Source: an uncultured Clostridia bacterium (GTDB lineage: Bacteria; Bacillota; Clostridia; Christensenellales; UBA1242). From it: a stretch of 55,366 nucleotides of DNA. Below are positions 27,785 through 36,621 of the stretch, in pieces. The position numbers and the translations under genes were made by a program. The DNA is taken from contig CALWKK010000004.1 of the NCBI GenBank assembly GCA_944381245.1, forward strand, positions 1-55,366. Reading direction: 5' to 3'. Numbering within the stretch: the first letter of the stretch is position 1; the number at the start of each line of letters is the position of its first letter. The notes below the pieces were generated by a model. The model saw nothing but the letters and a program-made list of their open reading frames with translations, was not told the DNA's origin and did not search any database.

Positions 27785-27813
27785 TTGGATATTTCATGTT
27801 TTTAGTTTATTAT
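27785..27813 (+). promoter_or_regulatory. Promoter of the frr-uppS-cdsA-rseP operon
   Basis: TTGGAT (27785-27790), 17-nt spacer, TATTAT (27808-27813), then GAGAGG before the frr ATG. Confidence 0.45.
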
Positions 27814-27832
27814 TTAAATTAGAGAGGTTTAA

Positions 27833-28399
27833 ATGGAAGAAGAATTAAATATTAAAATTAATAATTGCAAATTAGATATGGAAAAAGCAATTGAATTTTT
27901 AAAAAATGAATATCAATTATTGCGCGCTGGAAGAGCAAATCCACATATTTTGGATAAAATCACCGTAGAATACTATGGAACACAAACACCTATTAATCAA
28001 ATGGCAAACATTTCAGTTCCTGAAGCTAGAGTTTTAATGATAAGCGTTTGGGACATTTCTCAATTATCAAATATATCCAAAGCTATTGCTCAAGCAGATT
28101 TGGGTGTTAATCCAGTTGATGATGGAAAAGTTATTAGATTAATTTTCCCAGCATTAACAGAAGAAAGAAGAAAAGAAATTGTTAAAACAGTTAAAACTTT
28201 TTGTGAAAATGCAAAAATTTCTATCCGAAATACTAGAAGAGATTGTTTAGATGTCTTTAAAAAATTAAAAAAAGACGGCGAAATTTCTGAAGATTCTTAT
28301 GATAATTGCGAAAAAGAAGTACAAAAATTAGTAGATAAATATAATGAATTATGTGATCAAATTTGTTTAACTAAAGAAAAAGAAATCATGGAAGTTTAA
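27833..28399 (+). CDS. frr: Ribosome recycling factor
   Basis: 188 residues, the normal size. Carries LRAGRANPHILDKITVEYYG and VLMISVWDISQLSNISKAI, and the C-terminal helix with TEERRKEIVKTVK and the basic segment ISIRNTRRDCLDVFKKLKK. It splits post-termination ribosomes together with EF-G. First gene of the frr-uppS-cdsA-rseP order conserved in Bacillota, but pyrH and tsf are not upstream here. Confidence 0.97.
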   Translation: MEEELNIKINNCKLDMEKAIEFLKNEYQLLRAGRANPHILDKITVEYYGTQTPINQMANISVPEARVLMISVWDISQLSNISKAIAQADLGVNPVDDGKVIRLIFPALTEERRKEIVKTVKTFCENAKISIRNTRRDCLDVFKKLKKDGEISEDSYDNCEKEVQKLVDKYNELCDQICLTKEKEIMEV

Positions 28400-28412
28400 T
28401 TATGTGAGGAAA

Positions 28413-29111
28413 ATGAATAAAATACTTAAAGTCCCTGACCATGTTGGAATAATTTTAGACGGGAATGGTCGTTGGGCAAAAAAAAGACATATGCCAAGAT
28501 TATTCGGACACTTAAAAGGTGTTGAAGCTATTAAAAAAACTTTGATTGCAGGTAAAAAATTAGGAATTAAAGTTATTTCAGTTTATGCTTTTTCAACAGA
28601 AAATTGGAAAAGATCTGATGAAGAAATCAATGGAATTTTCAAAATATTAGAAGATAGTATTGACAAATATCAAGATGACTTTATTAAATATAATTATAAA
28701 TTGCTTACAATGGGAGATTTAACAAAATTAAGTAAAAACTTACAAGAGAAAATTATAAATTTAAAGCAAAAAACTAAAAATAATTCTGGTTTAATATTTA
28801 ATGTTGCTTTAAATTATGGTGGGCGATCGGAAATCGTCAATGCTGTTAATAGTATTATAAATAATAAATTAACCAGTATAAACGAAATAACTTTTGAAAA
28901 ATTCTTATATTCTTATGATCTTCCACCTTTAGATTTTGTTATAAGAACAAGTGGGGAACAAAGAATTAGCAATTTTATGTTATGGCAAATTGCATATTCT
29001 GAATTATACTTTCCCAAATATTATTGGCCAACCTTTAATGAAAAAAAACTTATAAAATGCATTAAAGAATACAATAAAAGAAATAGAAGATTTGGTAATG
29101 TTACACAATAG
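28413..29111 (+). CDS. uppS: Undecaprenyl diphosphate synthase
   Basis: Builds the C55 lipid carrier for peptidoglycan. 232 residues. Motifs: HVGIILDGNGRWAKKR with the catalytic Asp, VISVYAFSTENWKRS, ALNYGGRSEIVNA and the C-terminal DFVIRTSGEQRISNFMLWQ, all intact. I prefer the ATG at 28413 with GTGAGGAAA upstream over a GTG at 28404 that would use the same bases as codons. Ten nt before cdsA. Confidence 0.96.
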   Translation: MNKILKVPDHVGIILDGNGRWAKKRHMPRLFGHLKGVEAIKKTLIAGKKLGIKVISVYAFSTENWKRSDEEINGIFKILEDSIDKYQDDFIKYNYKLLTMGDLTKLSKNLQEKIINLKQKTKNNSGLIFNVALNYGGRSEIVNAVNSIINNKLTSINEITFEKFLYSYDLPPLDFVIRTSGEQRISNFMLWQIAYSELYFPKYYWPTFNEKKLIKCIKEYNKRNRRFGNVTQ

Positions 29112-29120
29112 GAGAAATAA

Positions 29121-30059
29121 TTGAAAAAAAGAATATTAGTTGCTTTTATAATGATATTATGTTTATGTGGAGTCTTTGCATTTAGATTATTAGATGTTTT
29201 TGGACTTTATATATTTGATTTATTTATTAGTATTATTTCAATATTTTGTTCTCTTGAATTATCGAAACTTTTTTCAATACAAAATAAAGCTGTTAATGGA
29301 TTGTTAATTGGTATTTATCCTTCTTTTGTTTTTCTTGGTCATGTTTTGTTTTTCGCTTTTGATTTAGATTTTTACTTTTATATTATTATACAATTAATAA
29401 TTTTAATCTTAAATATATTATTTGCTTTTATTGTTAATTTAAAAAATTTTAACAAAGATAAAAGCTCTTTAAAAAAGAATTTTAAAAATTGTTTGTTTAT
29501 AACAGGTAATTCAGCATTCATATTTATTTACCCAAATTTATTTCTTTTATCTCTAATGCTTCTCAATCATATCGATTACATTAATAATTCAAATATACAG
29601 CTTTTCAATGGAGATTTAGGTTGGCTTGTTTTAGTAATGGCTTTCATCATACCTATTATTACCGATTCTTTCGCTATGTTTGGAGGAAAAATCTTTAAAG
29701 GGCCTAAATTATGTAGTAAAATAAGTCCAAATAAAACTATTTCTGGAGCTGTTTGTGGATCAGTTTTTTCCAGTTTAGTTTGTGGTGCTTTATATTTTTT
29801 ATTTAATTCTTTTAAAAATTATAATAATGCTTTTAAAGCTCTTAATATTCAAGTTTGGCAATTTATTATTCTTGGTTTGTTTGGTGCTATAATTTGTCAA
29901 CTTGGAGATATTTTTGAATCTTATTTAAAAAGAAAAGCAAATATTAAAGATAGTGGAAATATTTTTCCAGGACATGGAGGATTTTTAGATAGATTTGACA
30001 GTCATATATTTAATGCTCCATTTATTTTAATATTTTTTTCTTTGTTAATAATAGCTTAA
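29121..30059 (+). CDS. cdsA: Phosphatidate cytidylyltransferase
   Basis: Makes CDP-diacylglycerol. 312 residues, polytopic (about seven or eight helices). The family signature at the C-terminal end is present: ITDSFAMFGGKIFKGPKL, ISPNKTISGAVCGS, GDIFESYLKRKANIKDSG and FPGHGGFLDRFDS. TTG start with GGAGAAAT upstream. rseP follows directly; dxr, which lies between cdsA and rseP in Bacillus, is absent. Confidence 0.95.
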   Translation: MKKRILVAFIMILCLCGVFAFRLLDVFGLYIFDLFISIISIFCSLELSKLFSIQNKAVNGLLIGIYPSFVFLGHVLFFAFDLDFYFYIIIQLIILILNILFAFIVNLKNFNKDKSSLKKNFKNCLFITGNSAFIFIYPNLFLLSLMLLNHIDYINNSNIQLFNGDLGWLVLVMAFIIPIITDSFAMFGGKIFKGPKLCSKISPNKTISGAVCGSVFSSLVCGALYFLFNSFKNYNNAFKALNIQVWQFIILGLFGAIICQLGDIFESYLKRKANIKDSGNIFPGHGGFLDRFDSHIFNAPFILIFFSLLIIA

Positions 30060-30068
30060 GGAGTTTTT

Positions 30069-31211
30069 GTGAATATATCAATATTAGCCTCATTTAATTT
30101 TTCAATTATTTTATATATAGTTATTGCACTATTAATCTTTTTAGTTATGATATTAATACATGAGTTAGGTCATTATGTTTTTGGTAGAATTTTTAACTTT
30201 AAAATAAATGAATTTTCAATTGGTTTTGGAAAAGCAATATTTCAAAGAACAAATAAAAGAGGAGAAAAAATTTCTATTAGAATTTTTCCTTTGGGTGGAT
30301 ATTGTGCTTTTGAAGGCGAAGATGGAGAAAACAATGATAATCCTCAAGCCTTTTCAAAACAAAAGCCATGGAAACGAATGATTGTTCTTTTTGGGGGCGC
30401 ACTTTTTAATTTCCTTTCAGCTATTGTTTTCTGTTTTATATTGTTAATATGTTTTGGATTTGACATATATCAATTTTCATCTGATCCTTCAATATATAAT
30501 GATTCCTTGCAGAAAGGTGATATTATATATCAAGTTGACGGAAAAGACGTTAATTTTGCAACAAATGGCACCCTTTCTCAACTTCTTAGTCAACAAAGTA
30601 AAAATGAAAGTTTTGAGCTTACTATTAAAAGAAAAAATAATCAATCTGGTAAATATGAATTTATTACGGTAACAGTACAATTAAAACAAAAATTTAAAGA
30701 CGGTGTGGATGTGTCTAAATTAACACCGGAGCAATTACTAGATTATGATAATCCTGATATATATGATTTTGATAGTAACAATAATCCATATTACACAATC
30801 GGAGAAATGTCTCTTTATAAAATGCCTTTTTTCGAGGCATTAGGAAGATCATTTATTCTTGCAATTATGATGGCGTGGGCAGTATTAAAATCTTTGTGGT
30901 TATTAATAACATTTAAATTATCAACTGCAGATGTTGGAGGCCCTATTGCAACAATAGGATTAATTGCAACTAGCGCTCAAGCTTCAATAGTTAATTTATT
31001 TATTTTAGTTCCTTTAATTTCGGCTAACCTTGCAATGTTTAATTTATTACCTTTTCCCGCTTTAGACGGTGCACAAATTGTTTTCACAGGTATTGAATGG
31101 ATAAGAAAAAAACCTTTAAATCCTAAAATACAAGGTATTATAAATTTTTGTGGTTTAATATTTTTGTTAGGATTAGTTGTCATTCTTGATATCTTGCATT
31201 TTGTTTTATAA
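30069..31211 (+). CDS. rseP: Site-2 zinc metalloprotease RseP
   Basis: 380 residues. Zinc motif LIHELGHYVFG in the first membrane helix, the small PDZ domain around 140-190 (LQKGDIIYQVDGKDV), and the second active-site motif LLPFPALDGAQI. It cleaves membrane-embedded anti-sigma factors and leftover signal peptides. GTG start after AAGGAG, 9 nt behind cdsA. Confidence 0.95.
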   Translation: MNISILASFNFSIILYIVIALLIFLVMILIHELGHYVFGRIFNFKINEFSIGFGKAIFQRTNKRGEKISIRIFPLGGYCAFEGEDGENNDNPQAFSKQKPWKRMIVLFGGALFNFLSAIVFCFILLICFGFDIYQFSSDPSIYNDSLQKGDIIYQVDGKDVNFATNGTLSQLLSQQSKNESFELTIKRKNNQSGKYEFITVTVQLKQKFKDGVDVSKLTPEQLLDYDNPDIYDFDSNNNPYYTIGEMSLYKMPFFEALGRSFILAIMMAWAVLKSLWLLITFKLSTADVGGPIATIGLIATSAQASIVNLFILVPLISANLAMFNLLPFPALDGAQIVFTGIEWIRKKPLNPKIQGIINFCGLIFLLGLVVILDILHFVL

Positions 31212-31258
31212 CTTATTATAATATTTTTATTTTTTTATTTTTATGATATATTATAATA

Positions 31259-32764
31259 ATGGAATGGATTTTATTAGAATTAAACAAATGCTTTAATAAC
31301 AAATTCAATTTTTTAAAAATTTTTACAATAAAATATAATAAAAGTTTAAAAGAATGTATAGTTACATTTTTATATCCTGAAACAAAGACTTTATCTGAAG
31401 AAGATAAAAATAATATTAATCAAAGTGTTTCTAGATTATTAAATTTAAGTGCAAAAGTAATTGTTAAATTTAAAAAAAGTTTTTTAGATAATGACCTAAT
31501 TATTAGATCGTTTAAAGATTTTATAAAAACAGATTTCCCTTCGGCTTCTGGATTTATTGATATTAATAATTTAACTATTGAAAAAAAATTTAATGAAATT
31601 TTATTGAAAATAGACATTGATGAAGAATATTTAAATTATATAGATAAAGAAGAATTTAAAATAAAAGCTAAATCTTTTTTAGAAAAAAATTTTACTACTG
31701 AATTTTTTATATCTTTTAATCCTTCTAATATTTCTAAAAATATTAATATAAAACCTAAACAAACCCTAAAGTTAAAAGCTCCAAGATTTCAAGTGGAAAT
31801 TATAAAAAAACTTTTTGGCAATAACATCGCTCCTTATCCAGAATATATTAAAAATAATAATCAAGAAAAACAATCTGTTATTTTAGCCGGCAAAATTGAA
31901 AATTTTGAAAAAAAATCTTATGAAGTTAAAAAAGGTAAAAACAAAGGGAAACAAAAAAATTATTATTCTTTTATTTTAAATGATTCTACTTATAAAATTG
32001 ATGTTAGATATTTTTCTAGTAAAACTAATGAAAATAAAATGGATAAACTTTCTAATGGCACCGAAATAATTGCTATAGGAAATATTGAAAAATTTAATAA
32101 TAAGATAATATATTATATTAAATCCATTAGTACTTGCAAATTGCCACAAAAAATAAATTTATTCCAAAATTTATCAGATAGTTACGAAGTTGTTAACATC
32201 GAACCCTATTCTATGCTTTCGCAAGAAAATATTTTCAATAAAAGTTATTCATATAATGAATTTATTTTAAATAATGAATTTGTTGTTTTTGATGTTGAAA
32301 CAACCGGACTTAATTATGAAATTGACGAGATTATAGAAATAGGTGCTGTTAAAATTAAAAAAGGAATTATTGTTTCAAAATTTCAAACTTTAATAAAACC
32401 AAAAAATTCAATTCCTATTACTGCTACTCAAATAAATAATATTACAAATGAAATGGTTGAAAATTCTCCTTCCATAGAATACGCTTTAAGAGATTTTTTT
32501 AGATATACCAGATCGTGTTATTTGGTTGGATATAATGTTTCTTTTGATCAAAAATTTATATTACAAGGTGCTAAAAAAATTGGCTTGTTTTTTGATAATG
32601 AATTTATCGATGTTTTACCTTTAGCAAGAAATAATCTTAAATTAACAAGATATAAATTAATTGATGTTGTTAAAAGACTTGAAATAACACTTGATGATGC
32701 ACATAGAGCTTTTGCTGATGCTCTTGCAACTGCTGAAGTTTTTTTAAAACTTAATTCAATTTAA
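31259..32764 (+). CDS. Stand-alone PolC-type N-terminal/OB/exonuclease protein (no PHP, no polymerase)
   Basis: 501 residues, against about 1430 for PolC. About 1-170 resemble the PolC N-terminal region; about 195-295 is the PolC OB domain (RGYV-like VILAGKIENF, then VRYFSSKT and IIAIGNIEKF). About 337-500 is a complete DEDDh exonuclease: VVFDVETTGL (D345, E347), GYNVSFDQKF, and HRAFADALAT. The PHP segment that normally separates OB and exonuclease is missing, as are everything after the exonuclease: the rest of PHP, the palm, fingers and thumb. The reading frame ends in a clean TAA followed by a terminator, so this is not a simple frameshift. Position after rseP is that of polC. It may act as a separate proofreading subunit, or be a relic. 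TATAAT sits 1 nt before the ATG; no Shine-Dalgarno. Confidence 0.88.
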   Translation: MEWILLELNKCFNNKFNFLKIFTIKYNKSLKECIVTFLYPETKTLSEEDKNNINQSVSRLLNLSAKVIVKFKKSFLDNDLIIRSFKDFIKTDFPSASGFIDINNLTIEKKFNEILLKIDIDEEYLNYIDKEEFKIKAKSFLEKNFTTEFFISFNPSNISKNINIKPKQTLKLKAPRFQVEIIKKLFGNNIAPYPEYIKNNNQEKQSVILAGKIENFEKKSYEVKKGKNKGKQKNYYSFILNDSTYKIDVRYFSSKTNENKMDKLSNGTEIIAIGNIEKFNNKIIYYIKSISTCKLPQKINLFQNLSDSYEVVNIEPYSMLSQENIFNKSYSYNEFILNNEFVVFDVETTGLNYEIDEIIEIGAVKIKKGIIVSKFQTLIKPKNSIPITATQINNITNEMVENSPSIEYALRDFFRYTRSCYLVGYNVSFDQKFILQGAKKIGLFFDNEFIDVLPLARNNLKLTRYKLIDVVKRLEITLDDAHRAFADALATAEVFLKLNSI

Positions 32765-32771
32765 AAAAAAT

Positions 32772-32793
32772 AAAAAACGGAAACCGTTTTTTA
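32772..32793. terminator. Bidirectional terminator between the PolC-like gene and the SipL-like gene
   Basis: AAAAAACGG / CCGTTTTTT with loop AAA, T run on either side. Confidence 0.8.
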
Positions 32794-34323
32794 TTCTATT
32801 TCTATAATATGTTGATCATAAAAAGTTATTTTTTCGTCTTTTACAAAAGGTTCAATTATATCAGGGTTTTGTTTTTTAAGTATGTCTTGAGATATTTTTA
32901 ACTCTTTTGCCAAATCCCAAAAAGTGCTTCCTTCATTTGCAAAAATTATTTCGATTGCACTATCCCTGTCCTGATAACTCTCACCTTTTTCAACTTCAGT
33001 TACTATAACATTTTCAATTTCTTTAATTACCGATATCTCTGTTCTTAATTTTCCATCAACATAAATATCTTTACCTCTTTTGACTGTTGCATCGAGATCT
33101 ATAATTTTGCAATTTACTTTTATTTGTTGATTTGAATCTAATTCCAAATTTTCAGAAAAATTATATGGTATTTCGAGAGATATTGAATTGATACTATTTT
33201 CTTCTTCGTTTTTATATAATATATTTAAATGAATTAAACTTTCAAACTTTATTATTCCATTTTCATAGCTTTGATTTTTTATTGTTATATATTCATTATC
33301 TGTCGCTATAATTTTTTCAATTCTTAAATTAGCATCATCTAGAGTTATATTAGTGTCTATTTTATTATCATAACTTTCTATATTTATATCTTCTAAAGAA
33401 ATTAAAGCTTCAGAAGTTAATTTTAAATCATTTTTTGATGAATAAATATCGGTTGTTATTGTGTTGGATATGCTTTCGAATAAATCATAACTTACTTTTA
33501 TTGGTAATGTTAAATCAATTGTTTTACCTTCTTCATTAAAGCTTTCTTCTATGTTTTTATTCATTGAAATTATATCAATTTGAATTTTATCTCCTCTAAC
33601 GGCATTGTTGTTTTCAATTTCTTCTCTGAAAACATCTTTATTTAATGCAGATATTATTGTTGTTGGATCGTCATTAATGCAATATAATATTTTGGTTATT
33701 GTTTCCCCTTCAATTAAAATAATTCCGTCTAAAACTTCTACTTTATTAACATTTATATCAACATTTGTGCTTAATACTTTACTTGCTAATAATTTTGTTT
33801 CAAAAGTTGTTTGTTGATTAAAAGTGTGATTATTCCTTTCTTTTTGTCTTATTAATGTTATTTCATTCTCTTTTACAAATGTATTTTCATCTTGATTTTT
33901 ATATATTAAAATTTCTTGATTTTTTAATAGAGAAAAATTATTTTCGATCGTTAATTTAATTTTAAGAGAATTTCCGTTACCTTTTTCTATTGTTATATCA
34001 ATAATATTTGGTAATATTTTAACAAGAGAGTTAGGATCAAATGCAAAATTTTCAAATTTCCCTGAAAAATTTTCACAAACTTTGTAATTTGAAAGACTTC
34101 CATCTTCAAGTGAATAAACAATATTAATACATACCTCTCCACTAAAAGATACTTCGCCAACAAGCGCTTCGTATTTATCTATTACCAAACTTGCGCTAAC
34201 CGACAAAATTTTTGAAACATTCTCGTCTGGTAAAAATATATTATAATCAAGTAATTCAGTTTTTTTTCCTAAATCTATTTCTCTTACTGCTTCAGCTTTT
34301 GTTTGGTTTGCGCTATTATTCAT
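32791..34323 (-). CDS. sipL: SipL/SpoVID-type spore coat morphogenetic protein (DUF3794 + LysM)
   Basis: 510 residues. DUF3794-type beta-rich modules in tandem (N-terminal one from about 20, others in the middle and before 430), each with ...VEGEV...I.Y...-type strands, here for example ALVGEVSFSGEVCINIVYSL and VDGIILIEGETITKILY. The C-terminus (about 462-508) is a LysM domain, AIEIIFANEGSTFWDLAKEL. This architecture is that of SipL of Clostridioides, which binds SpoIVA on the forespore surface. GGAGGG precedes the ATG. It is divergent from yabP. Confidence 0.85.
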   Translation of the reverse strand: MNNSANQTKAEAVREIDLGKKTELLDYNIFLPDENVSKILSVSASLVIDKYEALVGEVSFSGEVCINIVYSLEDGSLSNYKVCENFSGKFENFAFDPNSLVKILPNIIDITIEKGNGNSLKIKLTIENNFSLLKNQEILIYKNQDENTFVKENEITLIRQKERNNHTFNQQTTFETKLLASKVLSTNVDINVNKVEVLDGIILIEGETITKILYCINDDPTTIISALNKDVFREEIENNNAVRGDKIQIDIISMNKNIEESFNEEGKTIDLTLPIKVSYDLFESISNTITTDIYSSKNDLKLTSEALISLEDINIESYDNKIDTNITLDDANLRIEKIIATDNEYITIKNQSYENGIIKFESLIHLNILYKNEEENSINSISLEIPYNFSENLELDSNQQIKVNCKIIDLDATVKRGKDIYVDGKLRTEISVIKEIENVIVTEVEKGESYQDRDSAIEIIFANEGSTFWDLAKELKISQDILKKQNPDIIEPFVKDEKITFYDQHIIEIE

Positions 34324-34372
34324 ATCAATTCCCTCCGAATTAAATTTAATATATTTAATGATTAAAAATCTA

Positions 34373-34412
34373 ATTTTATGACTATTTTTAAATTTTTTTT
34401 ATTTCATAAAAT
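34373..34412. promoter_or_regulatory. Possible divergent sigma-E -10 elements
   Basis: CATAAAAT occurs on the minus strand at 34373-34380 (pointing to sipL) and on the plus strand at 34405-34412 (pointing to yabP), matching seven of eight bases of the sigma-E -10 CATACAAT. Convincing -35 elements are not visible. Confidence 0.3.
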
Positions 34413-34451
34413 TTTTTTTTAAAAATAAATATATAGAAAGGAGATTATAAT

Positions 34452-34703
34452 ATGGAAAACAAACTAACATTAGTTAATCAATCATTTTTATCTTTAACTG
34501 GAATTAAAAAGGCTTTAATTGTGAGTGAAACTGCTTTATCTCTTGAATTAGAAAATAATCAAATTCAAATAATAGGAAGTCAAATGGAAGTTAAAAAGTT
34601 AGACGTTGAAGCTGGTTTGTTAGAAGTTGTTGGCAAAATTAATAATATTAAATACGTTGAAGCACGAGAAAAAATAAATATTATAAAAAGAATATTTAAA
34701 TAG
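34452..34703 (+). CDS. yabP: Sporulation protein YabP
   Basis: 83 residues. YabP/YqfC family signature: LTLVNQSFLSLTGIKKALI and an ending GKINNIKYVE. Needed in sporulation; it acts in the mother cell. First gene of yabP-yabQ-divIC, same order as B. subtilis. AAAGGAGA precedes the ATG. Confidence 0.92.
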   Translation: MENKLTLVNQSFLSLTGIKKALIVSETALSLELENNQIQIIGSQMEVKKLDVEAGLLEVVGKINNIKYVEAREKINIIKRIFK

Positions 34704-34712
34704 GAGTTCATA

Positions 34713-35096
34713 ATGCTTTTATACGAAACATTATCTCAACCTATTATTGCTTTAATTATTTTTTTAATTGGTTTTGGTTCTGGTTTTATTGCTGACATAT
34801 CTAATTATTTATATTTCTTATTTAATAATAATAAATATTTTAGAATTATAATTGATATAATAACTTCTATTATTTGTTTTGTAATTTTTTTTATTTCAAT
34901 TATCAATTTAAATTATGGTGAATTCCGTTTATATCTATTAATGCTTTTTATTATAGGGTTCTTATTGCAGAGATTTACTATTGGAAAAATTATTGCTAAA
35001 ATTTCAAATTGGTGTTATAATAAATTTAAGAAAATTATTTCCTTTTTTAATTATGGAAAAAACAAACAGACAAAAGAAGAAAATATTAACAGGTAA
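34713..35096 (+). CDS. yabQ: Spore cortex membrane protein YabQ
   Basis: 127 residues. Three or four hydrophobic segments in the first 85 residues, starting SQPIIALIIFLIGFGSGFIA, then a basic tail. YabQ is a membrane protein of the forespore envelope needed for cortex formation. AGGAG lies upstream (9-nt gap after yabP). Its 3' end overlaps the divIC gene by 44 nt in another frame. Confidence 0.9.
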   Translation: MLLYETLSQPIIALIIFLIGFGSGFIADISNYLYFLFNNNKYFRIIIDIITSIICFVIFFISIINLNYGEFRLYLLMLFIIGFLLQRFTIGKIIAKISNWCYNKFKKIISFFNYGKNKQTKEENINR

Positions 35097-35238
35097 GATT
35101 ATAAGTATTTTTATATTATCTCTAATGATAATATTGTTTTGTGTTGCAATTATTCAAACAGTTAAAATTAATAACTTAAAAGAAAAATTAACTGATTATG
35201 AAAAAACTTATAATTCTGTTAGTGGCGAGGAAAAATGA
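35053..35238 (+). CDS. divIC: Short DivIC/FtsB-like septum initiator protein
   Basis: 61 residues from ATG 35053: basic cytoplasmic start, one membrane helix (about 16-36), then a short coiled-coil-like segment (NNLKEKLTDYEKTYNS). Length is about half of B. subtilis DivIC (125). The start lies inside yabQ; no good Shine-Dalgarno precedes it, and a TTG at 34981 in the same frame would extend it by 24 residues. Assigned on topology and on the yabP-yabQ-divIC order. The stop overlaps the tmk start as ATGA. Confidence 0.7.
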   Translation: MEKTNRQKKKILTGKIISIFILSLMIILFCVAIIQTVKINNLKEKLTDYEKTYNSVSGEEK

Positions 35239-35924
35239 AAGGTAAAATTATAGTTATAGAAGGGACTGATGGATGTGGAAAAAAAACGCAAAGTGAATTA
35301 TTATTTAATTTTTTAAAAAATAATAATTATAATGTTAAACTTCACAGTTTTCCAACGTATGATTCTATTTCTTCTGGTCCTGTGAAGATGTATTTAAATG
35401 GTAAAATGGGCAATTCTCCTACTTCTTTAAATCCTAAACAAAGTTCTATTTTATTTGCTACTGACAGAGTTTGCACTTATTTTTCGAATTTTAATAATAT
35501 TAAAAATCATTATGAAAATGGTGGAATACTTATTTTTGACAGATATGTTTATTCAAATTTAATTCATCAAGCTTGTAAAATCGATAATGAAGATGAAAGG
35601 TCTTCTTTTATCAATTGGTTGATTAATCTAGAATTCAATGAATTAAATCTGCCTCAACCAGATTTGACATTCTTTTTAGATATGCCGTATAATATTAGCT
35701 ATGAAATTTCAAAAAATAGAGAGTTTTTAAAATCTGGAACTGAAAATGATATCCATGAAAATAATATGGATTTTATTATCAAGTCATATAATTCTGCAAA
35801 ATACATTAGTAAAAAAATGAACTGGATTTGTATTCCATGTACAAATCCAGAAGGTTTAATTAAATCAAAAGAAGAAATTTTTAATCAAATTTCAAATATA
35901 ACTATAGAATTCTTATCCCATTAA
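35235..35924 (+). CDS. tmk: Thymidylate kinase
   Basis: Phosphorylates dTMP to dTDP. 229 residues. P-loop EGTDGCGKKTQ (10-19), DR(Y/H) motif FDRYVYSN, and LFLDMPYNISYE-type Walker B region. The P-loop has Lys where Ser/Thr is usual after GK, with Thr next; Clostridia-type Tmk proteins commonly show GxGK(A/Q/K)TQ here. GAGGAAA precedes the ATG. Its 3' end overlaps the convergent gene by 12 nt. Confidence 0.9.
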   Translation: MKGKIIVIEGTDGCGKKTQSELLFNFLKNNNYNVKLHSFPTYDSISSGPVKMYLNGKMGNSPTSLNPKQSSILFATDRVCTYFSNFNNIKNHYENGGILIFDRYVYSNLIHQACKIDNEDERSSFINWLINLEFNELNLPQPDLTFFLDMPYNISYEISKNREFLKSGTENDIHENNMDFIIKSYNSAKYISKKMNWICIPCTNPEGLIKSKEEIFNQISNITIEFLSH

Positions 35925-36521
35925 TTGTTTTCTTTTAACTAAATTTTTATATTCATTATTTAAATTTTCTAAGGATTCTTTTTTTATTATTGCATTTTTT
36001 AGTTTACCTAAATTTTTATTATTTAATATATCTTTTATCTTTCTTCTTTTTATTCTTAATAATTCTGCAACAATTTTATTTTTACTTTTTAAATCTAGTT
36101 TATATATAACTCCTTCTTTAAAATCAACATAATATATCTTATTGTTTTTCTCAACAAACATTTTATTATTTCTTATTTCAGAATTACATATAAAATATGG
36201 TGGCAAAACCAATTCATTTTTTCTATTATAAACTGACATTAATCCATTTCTTAATACCGTATAATAACCGTTATTTTTAAATGCTATCTTATTAACTGTT
36301 TTTAGTATTAATTTCCCAGTTGAATCAAAAAGATAGTAATTAGTCTTAGTTAAATCTGGAACAATAAATAAAAATTTATCTTCTCCATTAAAAATTGCTT
36401 TTTGTGGGAATTGTGGCAAAATAATAATATTAAAATCCGTTGTTTGAACTCCATACAATTTATGTCCGTTTTTAATAACTGTAACATTTAAATATTCAAA
36501 TTTATTAGCATCTTTTTTCAT
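35913..36521 (-). CDS. Unknown protein with WG-like beta repeats
   Basis: 202 residues, no signal peptide. The first 135 residues form beta-hairpin units reminiscent of WG/KWG repeats (NGHKLYGVQTTDFNIIILPQ, YYLFDSTGKLIL, GLMSVYNRKNELVLPPYF). The C-terminal third is a Lys-rich helix. Function unknown. AGGAG lies before the ATG. Confidence 0.65.
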   Translation of the reverse strand: MKKDANKFEYLNVTVIKNGHKLYGVQTTDFNIIILPQFPQKAIFNGEDKFLFIVPDLTKTNYYLFDSTGKLILKTVNKIAFKNNGYYTVLRNGLMSVYNRKNELVLPPYFICNSEIRNNKMFVEKNNKIYYVDFKEGVIYKLDLKSKNKIVAELLRIKRRKIKDILNNKNLGKLKNAIIKKESLENLNNEYKNLVKRKQLMG

Positions 36522-36580
36522 CTTATTCTCCTAGTAGTTATATTTTACCACAAAAAAATACAAATATAAAGCTTTTAATA

Positions 36581-36609
36581 AAAAAAACGACTTAATAGTC
36601 GTTTTTTTT
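36581..36609. terminator. Terminator of the 49-residue protein gene
   Basis: AAAAACGAC / GTCGTTTTT with loop TTAATA; on the minus strand it lies 12 nt after the stop codon. Confidence 0.8.
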
Positions 36610-36621
36610 CAAGCATTTTTT

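Noticed and set aside
32765..32790. PolC truncated by a frameshift, with the polymerase half continuing downstream
   Set aside because: A terminator and the oppositely oriented SipL-like gene follow directly; no polymerase motifs appear in any downstream frame.
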